Notes under the pieces: generated by a model
Told to the model about the DNA's origin: nothing
What the model saw: only the letters and a program-made list of their open reading frames with translations
Databases searched by the model: none
Shown: one piece after another, positions 36,214 through 64,000 of the stretch
Layout: every line of letters begins with the position of its first letter
Position numbering within the stretch: position 1 is the stretch's first letter
Origin: Gadus chalcogrammus
Taxonomy: Eukaryota; Chordata; Actinopteri; Gadiformes; Gadidae
Reading direction: 5' to 3'
Length of the DNA stretch: 64,000 bases
NCBI RefSeq assembly: GCF_026213295.1
Contig: NC_079420.1
Span: forward strand, 16,149,689-16,213,688
Program-made: the position numbers and the translations under genes

Positions 36214-38940
36214 GGCAATCACAGTCACTGTAAGCTCTTTTCCTAACCTGAATGTACCTGGAAAACACATTTAATGATCCTGGTTAATTAAAAGAAGGGC
36301 AACCGGATAATCCATATCAATATTTTCAAGTTTTTCTTGAAAACAATCTGCTTTTTGCTGGAAAAACATTTAATAAAATATTTGAAAAGTAAAAGTGGCT
36401 CAAAATATTTGTATCAACATTGTATTTATTTCAGTTACTATTTGCACGTTACAAGCACCTGCTGTCAACCGACTTAACGAATTTGAACATCAAATGTGAA
36501 GTTGTGTCTTCAGAATTCCTTAGAAGGATACACAAACACATCACAAAACAACTCAAGATTTAATAATTGACTCTTGATTCCAAGTTAAATTTGAGGTTAA
36601 ACCATGTACTTTAGAAGGTTTGCTTGTTTTCTGTCTATTTTGAAAGACCCAAGAGAATCATTTCTGCTTATTTATATATCTTCCTTGGTCGGCTTGGTAT
36701 AGGCCAGTATTCAATAAAAATCAACGTTTACACTGAGATAGAACTGGAGCAGTCTTTATTTACACCACCGGGACTATTCCTGAAATGACGTGACCAGCCT
36801 AACTTGGCGGTGCAACTGACAGGAGTTTTAAATGATTGGCAGACACTAACGATGAGTATGTGATGTATTCCTAATGAGTATTTGGAGCACATGAGTTGAG
36901 AGTTCTTTCTTAAAGTGTCCCTTAAAATAGTTACTGAGTGATGTTAAAATCTAGTCACGCTTGAAAAACATTGTGGCTATTAGACATTTCCGATTTACCT
37001 CTGGTTCTGAAGGATCCAAATGTTGTTTGCTTGACTCTCATGCTCAATGCCGCAGGCAATGCCATTGGCGGCATAGTCAAGATTGAACCAGCATGAGGTA
37101 ATGCCATTACAGGGTTGAGGATCCTAAGTTCAAAGGTTGTTATGTTTGGTGGGTGTCATCTGAATAGACCAGGGCTAACCCAGTTGGTAATAGTATCCTG
37201 GGAAAGCGAGGTAGGGTTAATAGGTCACCTTGGGCTGGACAGGCAACTCTGACCATCATCAATTTTGTGAAACTTGTGCTAACACCGGCAGGTGCACTGG
37301 CAGCGGATGATCAGGTGTGTTTTCTATTCAGGCCCTAGTGGTTTGGCAGGTCTGTCTCTTTCCCCTGGATCAATCAATACCTATATATTGTCTTTATTTT
37401 GATAAGACTACCAAACCCACCAACCGCCTAAATGACCATAAGATAGAAAAACTAGGCAACATGACTGATACAATTTAAGATACCAGGTACAATTTCTTAA
37501 GTCTCAACTCCACAAATAAATTAAAAACTAAAAAGGATCCTGTGTAAACAGAGACTATGTGTCACGACACAGTCATTCCTACCTTCTTCCATATTTAGAA
37601 AATTCATATCCTTATGGTTACCTAATGTAGTGGCTGTGACAAAAATAAGTACACTCCTCTTTAGAACCCCGGTCCCATGGAATGGTCCCCTTGGGAGGAC
37701 CTGAGGGTGAGGGGTGAGGTAGAGAAGGCAGGGGGCAGAGAGATAAAATGGATGACCGTGACTGGAGCCCATTGAAGGGATGGATGTCCCTGGCTCAAAC
37801 AGAAGACCAGAGGCGACTTCCCTGACTTCATGATGCAAATAACGCTTATGTTTTATGATACACCCACACCTTGGGTGTGTGTGAGAGAGAAAAATAGAGT
37901 GTGAGAGAGAAAAAGAGAGAAAGAGAGAGATTGGGTTTGTTAGATTAAAAAAGCAATTGTGTTTTCGGTCACAATCGCACTCACAATAAAGATATTGTAA
38001 TCTAACCATTATATGGCCTAACCTCCACTATTTTTGAGAGGAAAAATAATACTACTCGTATTAATTGTATAGCCTACTTTGTATTTAGTAAAATATGATA
38101 TATTGTAACCAATTAAATACTTACTATAAACAATAGAATATATTTTTGATATTCCGAGATCCAGAATTAAAGAAATAGAAATGGTCCCAATTTAACAAAT
38201 GGTCAAAGACCACACAAAAATGCAGCCCAGACAGAGCACGCATCGGTTTCAGCCATTGAACCTGTAATGACCATAAGAGCATGACGACATGAACCCCTAC
38301 ATGCCACCCGAAATTCCGTTGGTGCCTTTGATGACGTTTTCTCTGACGTCTTCGATTTTTAAAGGTTCTTTTAGTGAACAGATTAGAACGACGTCAATTC
38401 CCAAGGAATCAGGCGTGTTACCATGGCTATACAATAATAGCCAACGAGGGTCGTAAATCTGCTGAAATGTTGGCCCTAATGCAGTGAAGAAGGCCTGGCC
38501 CCATGGCCTGGCCCACGCGGGAAGACAACCTTAAAGAGCACATCAGAAGTAGACAAATAGTTCCGGTAGGTTTTAATATGTGGCAAAATTAAAGGAGCGT
38601 GCGCGGAATTCCAAAGTGACGTGCGTAGCTACACAAAGGAAGATGCCCATAGGTCAGCCAGGTGTCACCACGGGTATTAAGGGTAATGATTCTTCAATGA
38701 TTAAGAAGGGCAATGACGAAAACACATGTTTGGGCCATAAAACTCAGTTAATTACTATCTCTATAATGCATAATTATGATATAATACAATATAGATATAT
38801 GAAGCCTTTAAAAAAATAAAGGCCCACCATTAAACTACCAGAAAGCTATTATTCGTCAAGTCAACTTTCAATAAAGATATTGGGCCATTTCAGGCTACGG
38901 GCATCACGGCTACCCCATCTCAATATGACCATTCCTGTTC
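36214..38940. other. Intergenic region upstream of pth
   Basis: AT-rich sequence with a short GA-rich patch (37880-37930). No exon with recognisable similarity was found on either strand. Confidence 0.5.
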
Positions 38941-38950
38941 TCGTTCCCAT

Positions 38951-38988
38951 ACCATACCCTACCCCACCCTACCCTATTCTACCCTATC
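38951..38988. repeat. Imperfect ACCCT pentamer repeat
   Basis: Imperfect TACCC/ACCCT units, including a TACCCTATTC variant, about 50 bp upstream of the pth TATA box. Confidence 0.7.
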
Positions 38989-39039
38989 CCCATCATGGAC
39001 TGTAAGAGTGACATCAGCAGCAACAATGAAGGGTCTCAC

Positions 39040-39046
39040 TATAAAA
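39040..39046 (+). promoter_or_regulatory. TATA box of pth
   Basis: TATAAAA lies about 30 bases before the likely start of a non-coding first exon. That exon would end at a good donor, CAAAG|GTATGT, after 39169. The human PTH gene also has a TATA promoter and a non-coding first exon. A CRE-like TGACATCA is at about 39009. Confidence 0.65.
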
Positions 39047-39293
39047 GAACCTAGAGGAGCTCAGTGCTTATTCGATCTGCTATGAAACAAACTCAAGCAT
39101 TTTTCTTTCTTTAGATTTTTTTTTAAACCATATATTGACACCAGCACAGAGACTGTACTTTTTTCAAAGGTATGTTGTTATTTTTCTAAGTTACCTAAAC
39201 GTAGGAGCTTACTTTGTGTTATTAATAAGCATTTCATAATCAATCAGACGGATTTTGTGGTTCTCATGCTAAAGCACTTTCTTTTTTCAGAAC

Positions 39294-39756
39294 ATGAGTA
39301 TCAAGATGCAAATAAAAGATGTGGCTAAAAGGCTGCATATCGTCCTCTTCGTTGGCTTGTACATTCTGGCACATTGCGGGGCACAACCACTCAGGTATTT
39401 GCTTAATTTCAATTCCACATTCACATAAAGGTGCCCGGAATAATTTTGTGATGAAATAATGCCAATTGAATACATTCAACTAACCTTCACGTTGGCATGT
39501 TTTTTCTCCATAAAGGAAAAGGTCGGTGAGTGAAGTTCAACTTATGCACAACGTGTGGGAGCACAAGCACGCGCTAGACCGTCAGGATTGGCTTCAAATG
39601 AAACTGGGAAACATTCACACCGGATCGATCAGCAGCGCGGGACGAACGGGGAAAGGTCCTCTTCTTTTGACCCCCCCTGATTCCAAGGACCTATCGCCCG
39701 AGCAAATCACATTGGATATGAACCTTTTGGATTTGAACTCAAGACACTTGCATTAA
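39294..39756 (+). CDS. pth: Parathyroid hormone precursor
   Basis: A secreted calcium- and phosphate-regulating peptide hormone acting on PTH receptors. Coding exons 39294-39394 and 39516-39756 join in phase to give 113 residues (human 115). Residues 1-30 are a signal peptide with core HIVLFVGLYILAHCGA. Residues 31-36 (QPLRKR) are the propeptide with a dibasic cleavage site. The 77-residue mature hormone starts SVSEVQLMHNVWEHKH, keeping the N-terminal receptor-activating SVSE-QLMHN motif. Cleavage falls near the exon start, as in other PTH genes. The neighbours btbd10 and bmal1 are the same as beside human PTH, which favours this over pthlh or pth2. The exact teleost paralogue cannot be told. 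Confidence 0.95.
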
Positions 39757-40067
39757 TACCAACCATAAATGCCATGATTCAACCCCTGAAATACTTAAAG
39801 CATAGGCTAGGCCTATACTTGGCCGATTTATTTAATGTGCCTACTTATTTATAATAGGCCTAGCCTTTTTATGCTGCCCAATGAGAAAATACGATTTTTG
39901 TTTTTAGTTTAGTTTTTCTATGTCTAGTGTTATTTTCTAAGCAGAGTTTATATGTGTCTATTGTTGATAACGGGGATATAATCGGGAGCCTTTTGAACAT
40001 GAAAAATATCCATATTGCAAATACGTCAGAATTCTGAATTTGGCGTATAAGCAGGAAATTATTGGAT

Positions 40068-40073
40068 AATAAA
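40068..40073 (+). terminator. Candidate poly(A) signal of pth
   Basis: AATAAA about 310 bases after the pth stop codon, in AT-rich sequence. Confidence 0.4.
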
Positions 40074-42200
40074 TAGAATATGCCTACACAAATGATTATG
40101 AGAAACACTCCTAGGACCAACTTTTTTGTGGGTCTGTACAAAAAAGGTAATTTTTCTTAGCCTACTTATATTATTGTAGACCATCAGGTGGCAGACGCGT
40201 CTGATATACCAATACTTTTTTTAATATTTTTTTGCACTCGCAGCTGGATAGCGTTGAATGTTAGACCAGTTGTTACAGCGATGATATTCAATGTCATATC
40301 TGTGTTTGTATATTTATGTTGGCCTATTATACTTAATTATAACGAATGTAGACTTTTACTACAGAGAGATTTGTTGCTTTACGAACCTTTACAAAGAGTA
40401 ATGAGTTGACAGGGATGCTACATTTGAGTTCAACAAGAATATAGCTAAAATCTGTTTGAACGTTGAGAGAACCCGAAAAAACCCTGTCGAACAAAATAAA
40501 AATAAAACTGGAACAAAACCACGACGGTTCTCTCGGTACTTTGAGTTCTCGCGATATTATTCTACCAAGTCCGCTTTTAAAACCCAAACAAATGGTCTTC
40601 GGCAAGTTTTTGGAGGAAAAAAACAAAAAGGGGTAGTCAGTCCTCATTGACTAATTCAGCAATTGCATATGGGATTATAGACTGCAACATACATATTTTC
40701 CTTGGAATGTAACTCGAAGAGGTAATCCACACTCTCTCGTATGTATGTGTTGGCTAGCGCTAGCCGACGTAGCTCTGTAGGCTGTCTTTAGTTTATATAA
40801 CATTACTGTTAGTCTTGTTTGTCATAACGTTACGTTTCAAGATTTAACTTAACTTTAATTTGCTGTTTATTGTTTCCAGGGTTGATCGTTGCTATGACTG
40901 GTGTGTTGCCTCTCAAAATAGTGTCTAAAAAGCTCAATATCGCCCATGCTCATTTCTGAACATAAGTTTCTGCTAATATTTTAAAACCCATCAATGTTAT
41001 GATCTGCAGACGGTGGGAACGGGGCTTTTCGTTTTTTTTTTTTGTATTTTACTTGTCTAATTTTGTATCTCTAACCGGACACTGAATGTATATTCGCTAC
41101 CATAGTGGGCTGAATCGAATGGCCTGTTGGTGACATCAAAAATGCGAATGTTATACCAGCTTTACCGTGTGTTATATTCCCAATGCAAGAGCAGGAAAAC
41201 ATCGGTGATCTGCCCACTAGATTCGTTATACTGTCAGGGGAACTGACAGTGTGTGAATGTAGCAGATGTTTTGAAGCATAATCCTCTCCATGCCTTATCT
41301 GGCTTCCCGATAATCATCAAGCTTGTTTAGAGAATAGCTTGGCCGAAGTGGTCCACTTAAAACAACTTGGAACCTGAACATTGAATTTGAGGGAAAAAAT
41401 GCCGCGGTTAACCCAGGTTAAACGACTTTAATCGGGTTTGAACGTGACAGGGATGACCTGTTTGTATTGCCCTGCCGGCTGGAGAAACGATGGTGTAACA
41501 GTCCCCTAGTGTCGCAACGACGCCATTGCCCTGGCTCGTGCAATAGTAGTACTATAATAATATAGTAATAATAGTAAGTTCCTGCAATACCGGAGGCAGA
41601 AGATTAGGCAGGTATTAGGTAAGGATGGTTGGGTTTTAAATATTATACTAGGGATGGTTAAGTTAGAATTGTTAGGTTAGAAATGATTGGGTTGTCAGAG
41701 ATTGTTATGTTTAGGTATTAGGTTAGAGATGGTTATAGTTAATGCAAGTTAACGTATTTTAAAATATAGATAAGGGTAACTGGTTGTGTTTCATCAAGTT
41801 TTAATGAACCACTTCGATTTTTCGCCATCCATGGTAAAATAAACGAAATAAATAAATAAATAAAGCAGTCTTTGAGTGGGGTCCTGAAATGGCAGCCTTC
41901 GGTATGTAAGAACGTACTAGTCGGCTCGTGTGGGGTTTCAATGTTTGTCTCTTAGGTTAAATGTACAAATGGACCCTGCATTGCTGAAGGAAAAATAGGA
42001 AAGTTAGTATAACGTTTCGGTCTCCGATAAGGAAAGGTAAAACGTATAGATGCTGGAGTGAGACCAGTGTCTCACTCAGTGCTATTTGCGGACGAAAAAT
42101 AGGTATGATCTGAAAGAAAAAAATGGCCACATCAACCATATAATTTGCAGAGGCACAATGCAATCGGAAGAAGGAGAATAAGGTATCTGTCAATGAGCTA
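40074..42200. other. Intergenic region between pth and btbd10
   Basis: Mostly AT-rich. A CpG-containing patch with TTCTCGCGATATT at 40547-40559 resembles half of the TCTCGCGAGA promoter element but is not tied to any exon. No coding exon is supported. Confidence 0.45.
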
Positions 42201-42204
42201 TATC

Positions 42205-42612
42205 ATTTGCAGACGGCCAATGAGGTCGGGCACTCTACGTCAGCGGATGTGCTCAGTTCGTGCATGCATGCATGCCCACATTGCCCCGCCGAGCACGCGG
42301 CCATTCATATTTGAAGGTACCAGTGACTCTGAATGGCAAGGGGCGCCCTCTCTTTTTTTCACGCCTCCTTGTATATTTTTTGTTGTCAGAATCGGAGACC
42401 AGCCTTTGCAGTTGAGGATGCGTAGGAACAGCGAATGAGTTTGGCACAATGGAGTCTGTGAAATAATGCAGAAGTTGGCAAGTAATGAGCGAGGATGCTG
42501 AACCTGCTGGCAAGCCCGCTTTGTTCGGAGGAGCACAAGCCTTCTGCGCCGCTGTCATTCCGCAGCTCGTCCCCTGCTGCTTTGTCTTTAGTTTGCCCGG
42601 TGATCCTGACTG
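42205..42612 (+). promoter_or_regulatory. Candidate btbd10 promoter and 5' exon
   Basis: A locally GC-rich, CpG-containing block holds a CCAAT box (GGCCAATGAGG near 42215), a CRE-like TACGTCA near 42237-42243, a GCATGCATGCATGC run, and a possible exon end with donor CTGACTG|GTAGGTGG near 42612. The position upstream of btbd10 fits a TATA-less promoter with a 5' untranslated exon. This is inference from composition and motifs only. Confidence 0.35.
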
Positions 42613-43222
42613 GTAGGTGGATGACATGCCGCTCTGTACATCGTGTTTTTATTGTCATGTGTTAAGCATTTAGGATCATTACAAGGCTCCTTCACTACCT
42701 ATGTTTGAACTTGAATTATATATTCAAATTCAAATGACAACGATGGCTGTGGTAATTGTATCTTCGTTGACAATATATTTGGATTTGAGCTGCACCTTTC
42801 TTTCGGTTCAACGCTAGCAGTGTCAGCAGTATAAATATTGAATGGGACCCTTTACTTTCACTGGCACTGCTCACGACCAGTGCTTAAAATAGACTTGGAG
42901 CGACATATTTCTTTGCCTGATTTTGCCTAGTGGCTTAATATTGGGTTTTATACATTACACCTGTCGTAGGTCGGCCCGGCAGCGAGGTAAAATGTAAAAA
43001 CATGATGTATCTTTTTTTTTTGTCCTGAAAAATCTCGCTATCGGTGTTTTTGCAACACCTTTTGCAGGATGAGCATTCCCCTACCTCCTTTGTTCTTTCT
43101 ATGACCGATGGAAGAGCACCCGAGTTCCTGGCAAGCTGCAGGACGCAGCATATGCTATACGATCCGCATTCGGATAGGACAATGAGCGAGTTATTGATAT
43201 GTCATAACTAGAATCACTTGCC

Positions 43223-43268
43223 CTACTCATTTTGTGTGTGTGTGCGTGTGCGTGTGCGTGTGTGTGTG
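43223..43268. repeat. Interrupted (GT)n tract
   Basis: About 45 bp of GT with GC interruptions in the presumed first intron of btbd10. Confidence 0.85.
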
Positions 43269-44269
43269 CTGCTATGGTGACCCTAATCTTCAAGGACACC
43301 ACCAGTTTGCACAATGGACATCTGGCACTATGATGTGGGCACAGACTATGAAGTGGGCACACGGTTGGGGGGAAGATAGAAAAAAAGATTTTCTATAGGT
43401 TATCAACAATTGGGTGGCCAAGTGACTGAGTCATTTGCATTTGTTGGTTAAAGACTGCAGCAGATCTTTATTTTTTCTTTGTTTGCCCAGTTCAGTGTAT
43501 CTAATTCTAGCAGACATGTCATATAATACCCGATGTTAATCTGGGGGTTGGGCTAGGAGTGTTCGTCTTCGATGTTGGACCTTGATGGGTGTGCTTCTGC
43601 AGCTAAAAACGTAAATCACGATAATTTACTGTTGTTTTTTTCAAAATACAGTAAGATCCATCCTGAAAGGTTGCAACCTGAAAGATTGGATCCACACATT
43701 AAGTTAGTAAGCCAGCTATGCATGACTTACTTTGAAACACTATGAAAGGTATAGTGTATCTGGACAGTGAGTTGCACAAAGCAATTCAAGGTGGTTTGCA
43801 TTTATATCAAGTTCGCATTTCTTACTGTATGGTTGTAAAAAGCAAACCAGACTTTGTCTCGTTAATTCAAGACGCGTTACCAAAAATACACTGAAAGCGA
43901 ATTTTTGTAGATATGATTTGATTTATGCAGGCACGTGTTAACCTAGAACCGATGAGCAATTGATTCATATTGATCTTTCATGATTTGATGGTGAGAGGGA
44001 TGGGCTTAATTACATGATTGTGTGTTTTACTGTGCCATTTTCCAGTTCATGTCGACATTGTTTGGATTCATGTCTATCCCTGTTGTTGCGAAACGGGTGC
44101 CTGTGGAAGATTTAATCGAAGAAGGCAAAGATAGTCCTGGCCACTATCTGAGTATGCTCATTAGGTGCTCCATCTTCATTTGGTGTAAAAACCACATAAA
44201 AGCATGGATCACCTTTACTCGCTCCAGAGTTTCCGTCACGTACTGGTTATGGTACTCCAATGGGCATCA

Positions 44270-44320
44270 TCACATTTACAGCCGACCCCGGATAAGCGGA
44301 TGAAGATGAGTTGAGATGAG
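44270..44320 (+). repeat. Possible tail of an interspersed repeat
   Basis: The phrase CCCCGGATAAGCGGATGAAG followed by short GATGAG units resembles the tail of common fish interspersed repeats. Only the tail is recognisable. Confidence 0.3.
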
Positions 44321-44698
44321 GTACCTTGCAGCAGGTACAGATGTAGAAGTCAGTCTCTCAGGCCCCCATGTGCTGACAAGGCAGCACCGGTTACTGTCCT
44401 GCTCAGAGGTCTCTTAACCAGTCAGGAGGCGAAGCTGCACCAGGCCTCCTATCAACACAGGATATTCAATTCCTTCCTGGTTGTATGTTTGCGCAAATGC
44501 CTTCCTAAACACAGGCAAAAAACTCTTGAGAAATCTATTTCCTTACCACATATTTAAGTTGGTCATTCGTTGCATTGAGGCATTGGCATGGCGTGCATTC
44601 GTGTCTTTTTGTGCCAGTTGTTGGCCTGGGGGAGCAAAGACGAAGTGAACTGGTCTCCCGCTTGAGGCCGCCTCCACCAGTCCGTCACGCGCGACTGA

Positions 44699-52146
<7,448 letters not shown>

Positions 52147-55100
52147 AACGGACTACCCCCCCAACGACCACGCCCCACCCCCATGTCCCCCCATTGCGCC
52201 TGGCCATCGGCCCTTTTGCCTTCTCTTGCACACATGCGACCTCAAAGCAGAAAGACTGTTGAGAGGAATTAGCACTTGACACACGCCGCCGCCGACGGAT
52301 CAAAGCACAGTACGCACATGGAAAACCCCCACCCTATGTTTTATTTGTGCCGACTTTTTTTACCGACCAAAGGAGATGTTTTTGGCAGCATTGTTTGTAC
52401 GTCCACATCGGAAGGAGAAAGTTCCTCAGATTAGGATTCGATATTACCTGGGATATGCGTCTGCATGTAAGTAGTACTTCGGAATTAGGATGCTGTGATA
52501 CTCTGGATATGCGTCTGCATGTCGGTAGATGGGGTGGATACGCAACACCGTACCTTACACTGAGGTGATCACTATGCTGTTCGACAGTTCGCTGAATGGG
52601 ATGGTTCACTTTTCTATTCCAAGTTTTCGACACATGGCCACCCTTCTAGACGGCTTTGATTGGCCTACATCCCAGAAACTCATGTTGGCTTGTTTTCCAA
52701 ATGCTTTTTTATGCTCACCCCAAGAGATAATGTAGTTATTTAATTCACTGAAACATAAATCAGCCTTATGTTTGGGGACATACAGACAGATACACACATT
52801 GTAGTAGTAAAATGCTGTTTACACCTGGGTCACAACAAGACTACCAATTAGTTCTCCATAGTGTCCCGTAGAACTCGGGAGCGCCTCAACATGGTGTGAC
52901 GTATCTAGCTAGGATATCAACATGTTTCATTGTACTGACAAGCTGAGAGGGTATTGAGTATAATCCCTAGTTCCTAGACAGGTAAAAAGCCAAATTAATG
53001 TTTGTGGTGAAAAATTTGAAGCCATGTGCTCATGAAAGGAGCAAACAATATAGATGTGAATAATTTGCTGCTATCGTACTCATGAAATAAAATTAGTGAT
53101 TCTATGTTTGATCCTTCTCTTAAAATAATAGCGTTCAAAAAAACAGTACACTAACTGGCTCAACGACAGAAACCTATTTTTATTTGAAAAATATTTGACA
53201 GCAGATACATTACACATCATACTTATATATATATATATATTTGCATAAAGTATACTCTCAACAAATTTAAAGATCTGATACATTACTGTGGGGTGGGAAA
53301 GAGGCAGTATATTAACAAGGGTAAATCTTGTTGGTTGTGTGTAGTGTGAAAGCATTGCGAGAGAACTGTTCAGAGACAAGGAGATACAGCATCACCAGCA
53401 AGTGTGTGAGGACGCCGGCAACAATCACCTTTTGAACATTATACATACCCCGTTCAAACTCCTTCAGTCAATACTTCTCTAACCTGGTTAAGAAGCAATT
53501 GTTGAAACACATTTTTGATTCAAGAATAAAACCACTTAAGTCTGTTCAGTTACATCGTTGCAAGGTGAAAAAGATGGTAATGATTTTTGTCCAACAAAAA
53601 CTGTTTTTTGACCGGTACTTGTAGCATTGTATACCATTTATAAGAGGTAGAAAAACTGTACAATATTACAACAATATCGATTGAAATCAAATTAAGTGAA
53701 AACATTGAAATCATTTTATTCAATAACTCACTGGTTAAATTCACGTCATCTTGAAGTTAATATTTGAGTGACCTTTGAGGAAATTTGACATGGCAAATTT
53801 GTCCTTTTCTACCACCATGGATACCAATCTGATGAGACAGAAGTGAAAAAGGCATGCGGGTTTCATTTGACCCTAAATGGAGCTTCGGCCTCAGTCCTGT
53901 TCTATATGGGATGGATTCTAAGTGACTACCTTTGATAGTCATGCAGGGGGATTAGAACATAGAACATCGCTGAGTAGGAACATAGAGATTCTGATTTAAC
54001 TCTAGATATTCTGAGCATATGGTTATATTGGCAAATACAAATCTACAATTTGAAAAGGGAACACAGAAATTAAGAAATATTTTCAGATGCTCATAAATGT
54101 CCCTTCTGATTTATGATTCTCGTGGGATTATAATTTACCAACAAATAAGATCACTAAAAGAGGTATCATGTTCAGGTTAAATTTTTTAACATTTTGACTA
54201 GTAATCTTAACTTCCAAATAAACACATTTTCAACCTGGCCAAGGCATACAAGCTGTTAGAAATTGCCTTTCATTTAAAAAAAACAACGTAATCAGTTAGG
54301 AAGAACAATCTGTTCCAAGGATGATCTCTTCATCCTTGTTCCCTTCCCACGAGAACAACTGTTAGGGATACTCAGTTTAGTAATACTTCTGTTGAATGAA
54401 GGTCTGTGTTCCAAAGGAGTGGCCCTTTTTTGACCCTGCTTATTATGACACATGTTGCTTAGTTTGTCTGACCAAAATAGTCCAAATCCTTTTCTTAAAT
54501 GCACAGATACCCTGTTGTCAAGGGATGGCGTTGTTTAATACAAGCACAGTAAAAACCTTGACAGTAATGATGCAGGTTTTTGCCAGGTATGAAAATACAG
54601 CACTTTGGCAATTTACACAATGCCACTCATAACTCTGATATTGTATTTCCAATCGATCAGTATCCACCTTTCCTGTGTCACTTATTGACTCATTATAAGG
54701 GCTTCGCAAGAACAAAGTAGGTCATCTGGAAATAGTATTACTGACTAGCTTAGGATAGCATCAAGATAAAGAATACAACAGGTAGCATTAGGTAGGTAGT
54801 AGTTAATATGGCATCGGACTCCAAACAAACCTTGACAGTTTCATTGATAAAAACAAAACGGCAGCAGAGGGCTCTTGTTCCCGAGCCCTGGGGTCCTAGA
54901 GATCCGTCCTCAGTGCGGAGGCTCCTGTGGGGGGCGGGGGGGGGGTATGTGTGCTGCCCCTCTGACAGTCTGAAGAGGGGCCTTGCTCTTCGCCACAGCA
55001 CTCTTCGGTCATATCCCGCTAACCTTCATAGGAGGAGGCCGTTCTGGACATCTGGTGGAGTCGATACGGTTTTCTTTCTTTTCGTGAAGCTACGTGTTCA

Positions 55101-55321
55101 AGAAAAACTCCCTTTTTGCGCCGTCTATGGAGGGGCTGTTGTCCTGCATGTGACGGTACACACCAGATGAGAGCAGGGGGGGGCGGCACGTGGCGATGCC
55201 CCCGTCAGACCCACCCTCTGGACACACGTACGTAGGGGTGGGGAGGGGGGAGGGGCAGCAGGTAGCACAGGTAGAACCCCTGCCCCACCCCTACACACAA
55301 ACACATAAACACAGGTGGGTC
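52147..55321. other. Tail-to-tail region between btbd10 and bmal1
   Basis: Holds the 3' untranslated regions of both convergent genes. Candidate poly(A) signals are AATAAA at 53086-53091 (plus, btbd10) and its complement at about 53179-53184 (minus, bmal1), which would place the two ends under 100 bases apart. Other AT-rich hexamers occur, so this pairing is tentative. No additional coding exon was found. Confidence 0.4.
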
Positions 55322-63309
<7,988 letters not shown>

Positions 63310-64000
63310 CTGGAGAAAAACAGAGAGAAGGATTAAAGGAGGAGGGTTACCGCCAGATTCTTACCCAGGTAGTAAGTAACACAAGACTATTACACAAGCC
63401 GTCTAGCACAGCGGCAGTATTAGGTAAAGAAAGGTCAAGGGAGGGGCAGATGTTGGGCAAGGCGAACAAGAAGAAACTAGGTCAGAAAGAAGGTACAAAA
63501 TCGCTCTCTCCTGGAACTGTGCTTGCTGAATGAACAATGCTTGTGCAACAGGGTACAGCTTGAGGCTAAATTTAGCTGTAACACCAGTGATGCAATGGAA
63601 ATTTAATTTATGGTGCAAATGTTATGCCTTAATGCCCCCGATGACACACTCAATGACATAAATAAGGCAAAGTAGAACCATAGGAAGGTTTCTGATAATG
63701 CCTTTATCATAAAAGAACAATACAAATCGGATCATTCCTTTTTGGAATACCATGTTCCAGGTTTATTTAGAAACTAACACTTCACCATCAACCAGAACAT
63801 AGAACCAAGTGATCCTACCAGAGTAGTCATGGGTTTAGAACTAGGAAAATATTACCCTTTTGAATGGTAATGGGATTGAATCTGCGAGACCTTTAAAGGA
63901 CGACCTCTGACATCATCCGGATGATGAATCAGATGTATTAACCCCTTATGAGCCTGAATGTTGGCGGGGATCCATCATGGGTGAGCTGCAGCTCAACCAT

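Noticed and set aside
37521..38009. A 162-codon minus-strand frame upstream of pth
   Set aside because: Ser/Leu/His-rich with no recognisable motif, no splice context and no codon bias; probably chance.
63403..63618. Further bmal1 coding exon near the right edge
   Set aside because: No frame here matches the BMAL1 N-terminus and no phase-compatible donor was found.

Overview
The window is nuclear DNA from a vertebrate, almost certainly a ray-finned fish. Every gene I can read is a split vertebrate gene with GT-AG introns and correct exon phases. The introns carry fish-type mobile elements, and long uninterrupted dinucleotide tracts, many of 90-127 bp, occur throughout. That tract density would suit a cod-like (gadiform) fish, but this is an inference from repeat style, not a species call.

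Layout, left to right. (1) 53-21209, plus strand: the last seven coding exons of a Y-family polypeptide GalNAc-transferase, best matching galnt18. One of its introns holds a decayed Ty3/gypsy pol relic, and others hold tRNA-derived SINEs. (2) 21210-28060: intergenic, with microsatellites and a possible small hAT element. (3) 28158-29169, plus strand: the two-cistron pyurf-pigy locus, with pigy lying entirely in the last exon of pyurf. (4) 29651-31459, minus strand: a two-exon gene for a lysine-rich protein I do not recognise, convergent with pigy. (5) 31460-39000: intergenic. Two transposons stand out, a 1.76-kb hAT-like element inserted inside a CA microsatellite and a 1.63-kb palindromic element with TTAA target duplications. 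(6) 39040-39756, plus strand: parathyroid hormone, with TATA box and a probable non-coding first exon. (7) 44743-52146, plus strand: btbd10. (8) 55322-63309, minus strand: fourteen exons of the clock gene bmal1 (arntl), including a 30-nt exon. Its N-terminal exons lie beyond the right edge.

The pth-btbd10-bmal1 block keeps the order and relative orientation of human 11p15 (BMAL1-BTBD10-PTH), with btbd10 and bmal1 tail to tail. pyurf-pigy next to pth is not the human arrangement, where PYURF-PIGY is on chromosome 4. The genes do not form one pathway. galnt18 and pigy act in secretory-pathway glycosylation and GPI-anchor synthesis, pyurf in mitochondrial methyltransferase support, pth in calcium endocrinology, btbd10 in AKT signalling and bmal1 in circadian transcription.

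I found no wholly new system. The observations most worth testing are UG-repeat tracts lying close to splice sites of galnt18 and bmal1, the pyurf-pigy intercistronic region with two short upstream ORFs, the unrecognised lysine-rich gene, the hAT insertion that split a microsatellite, and the nested palindromic TTAA element.
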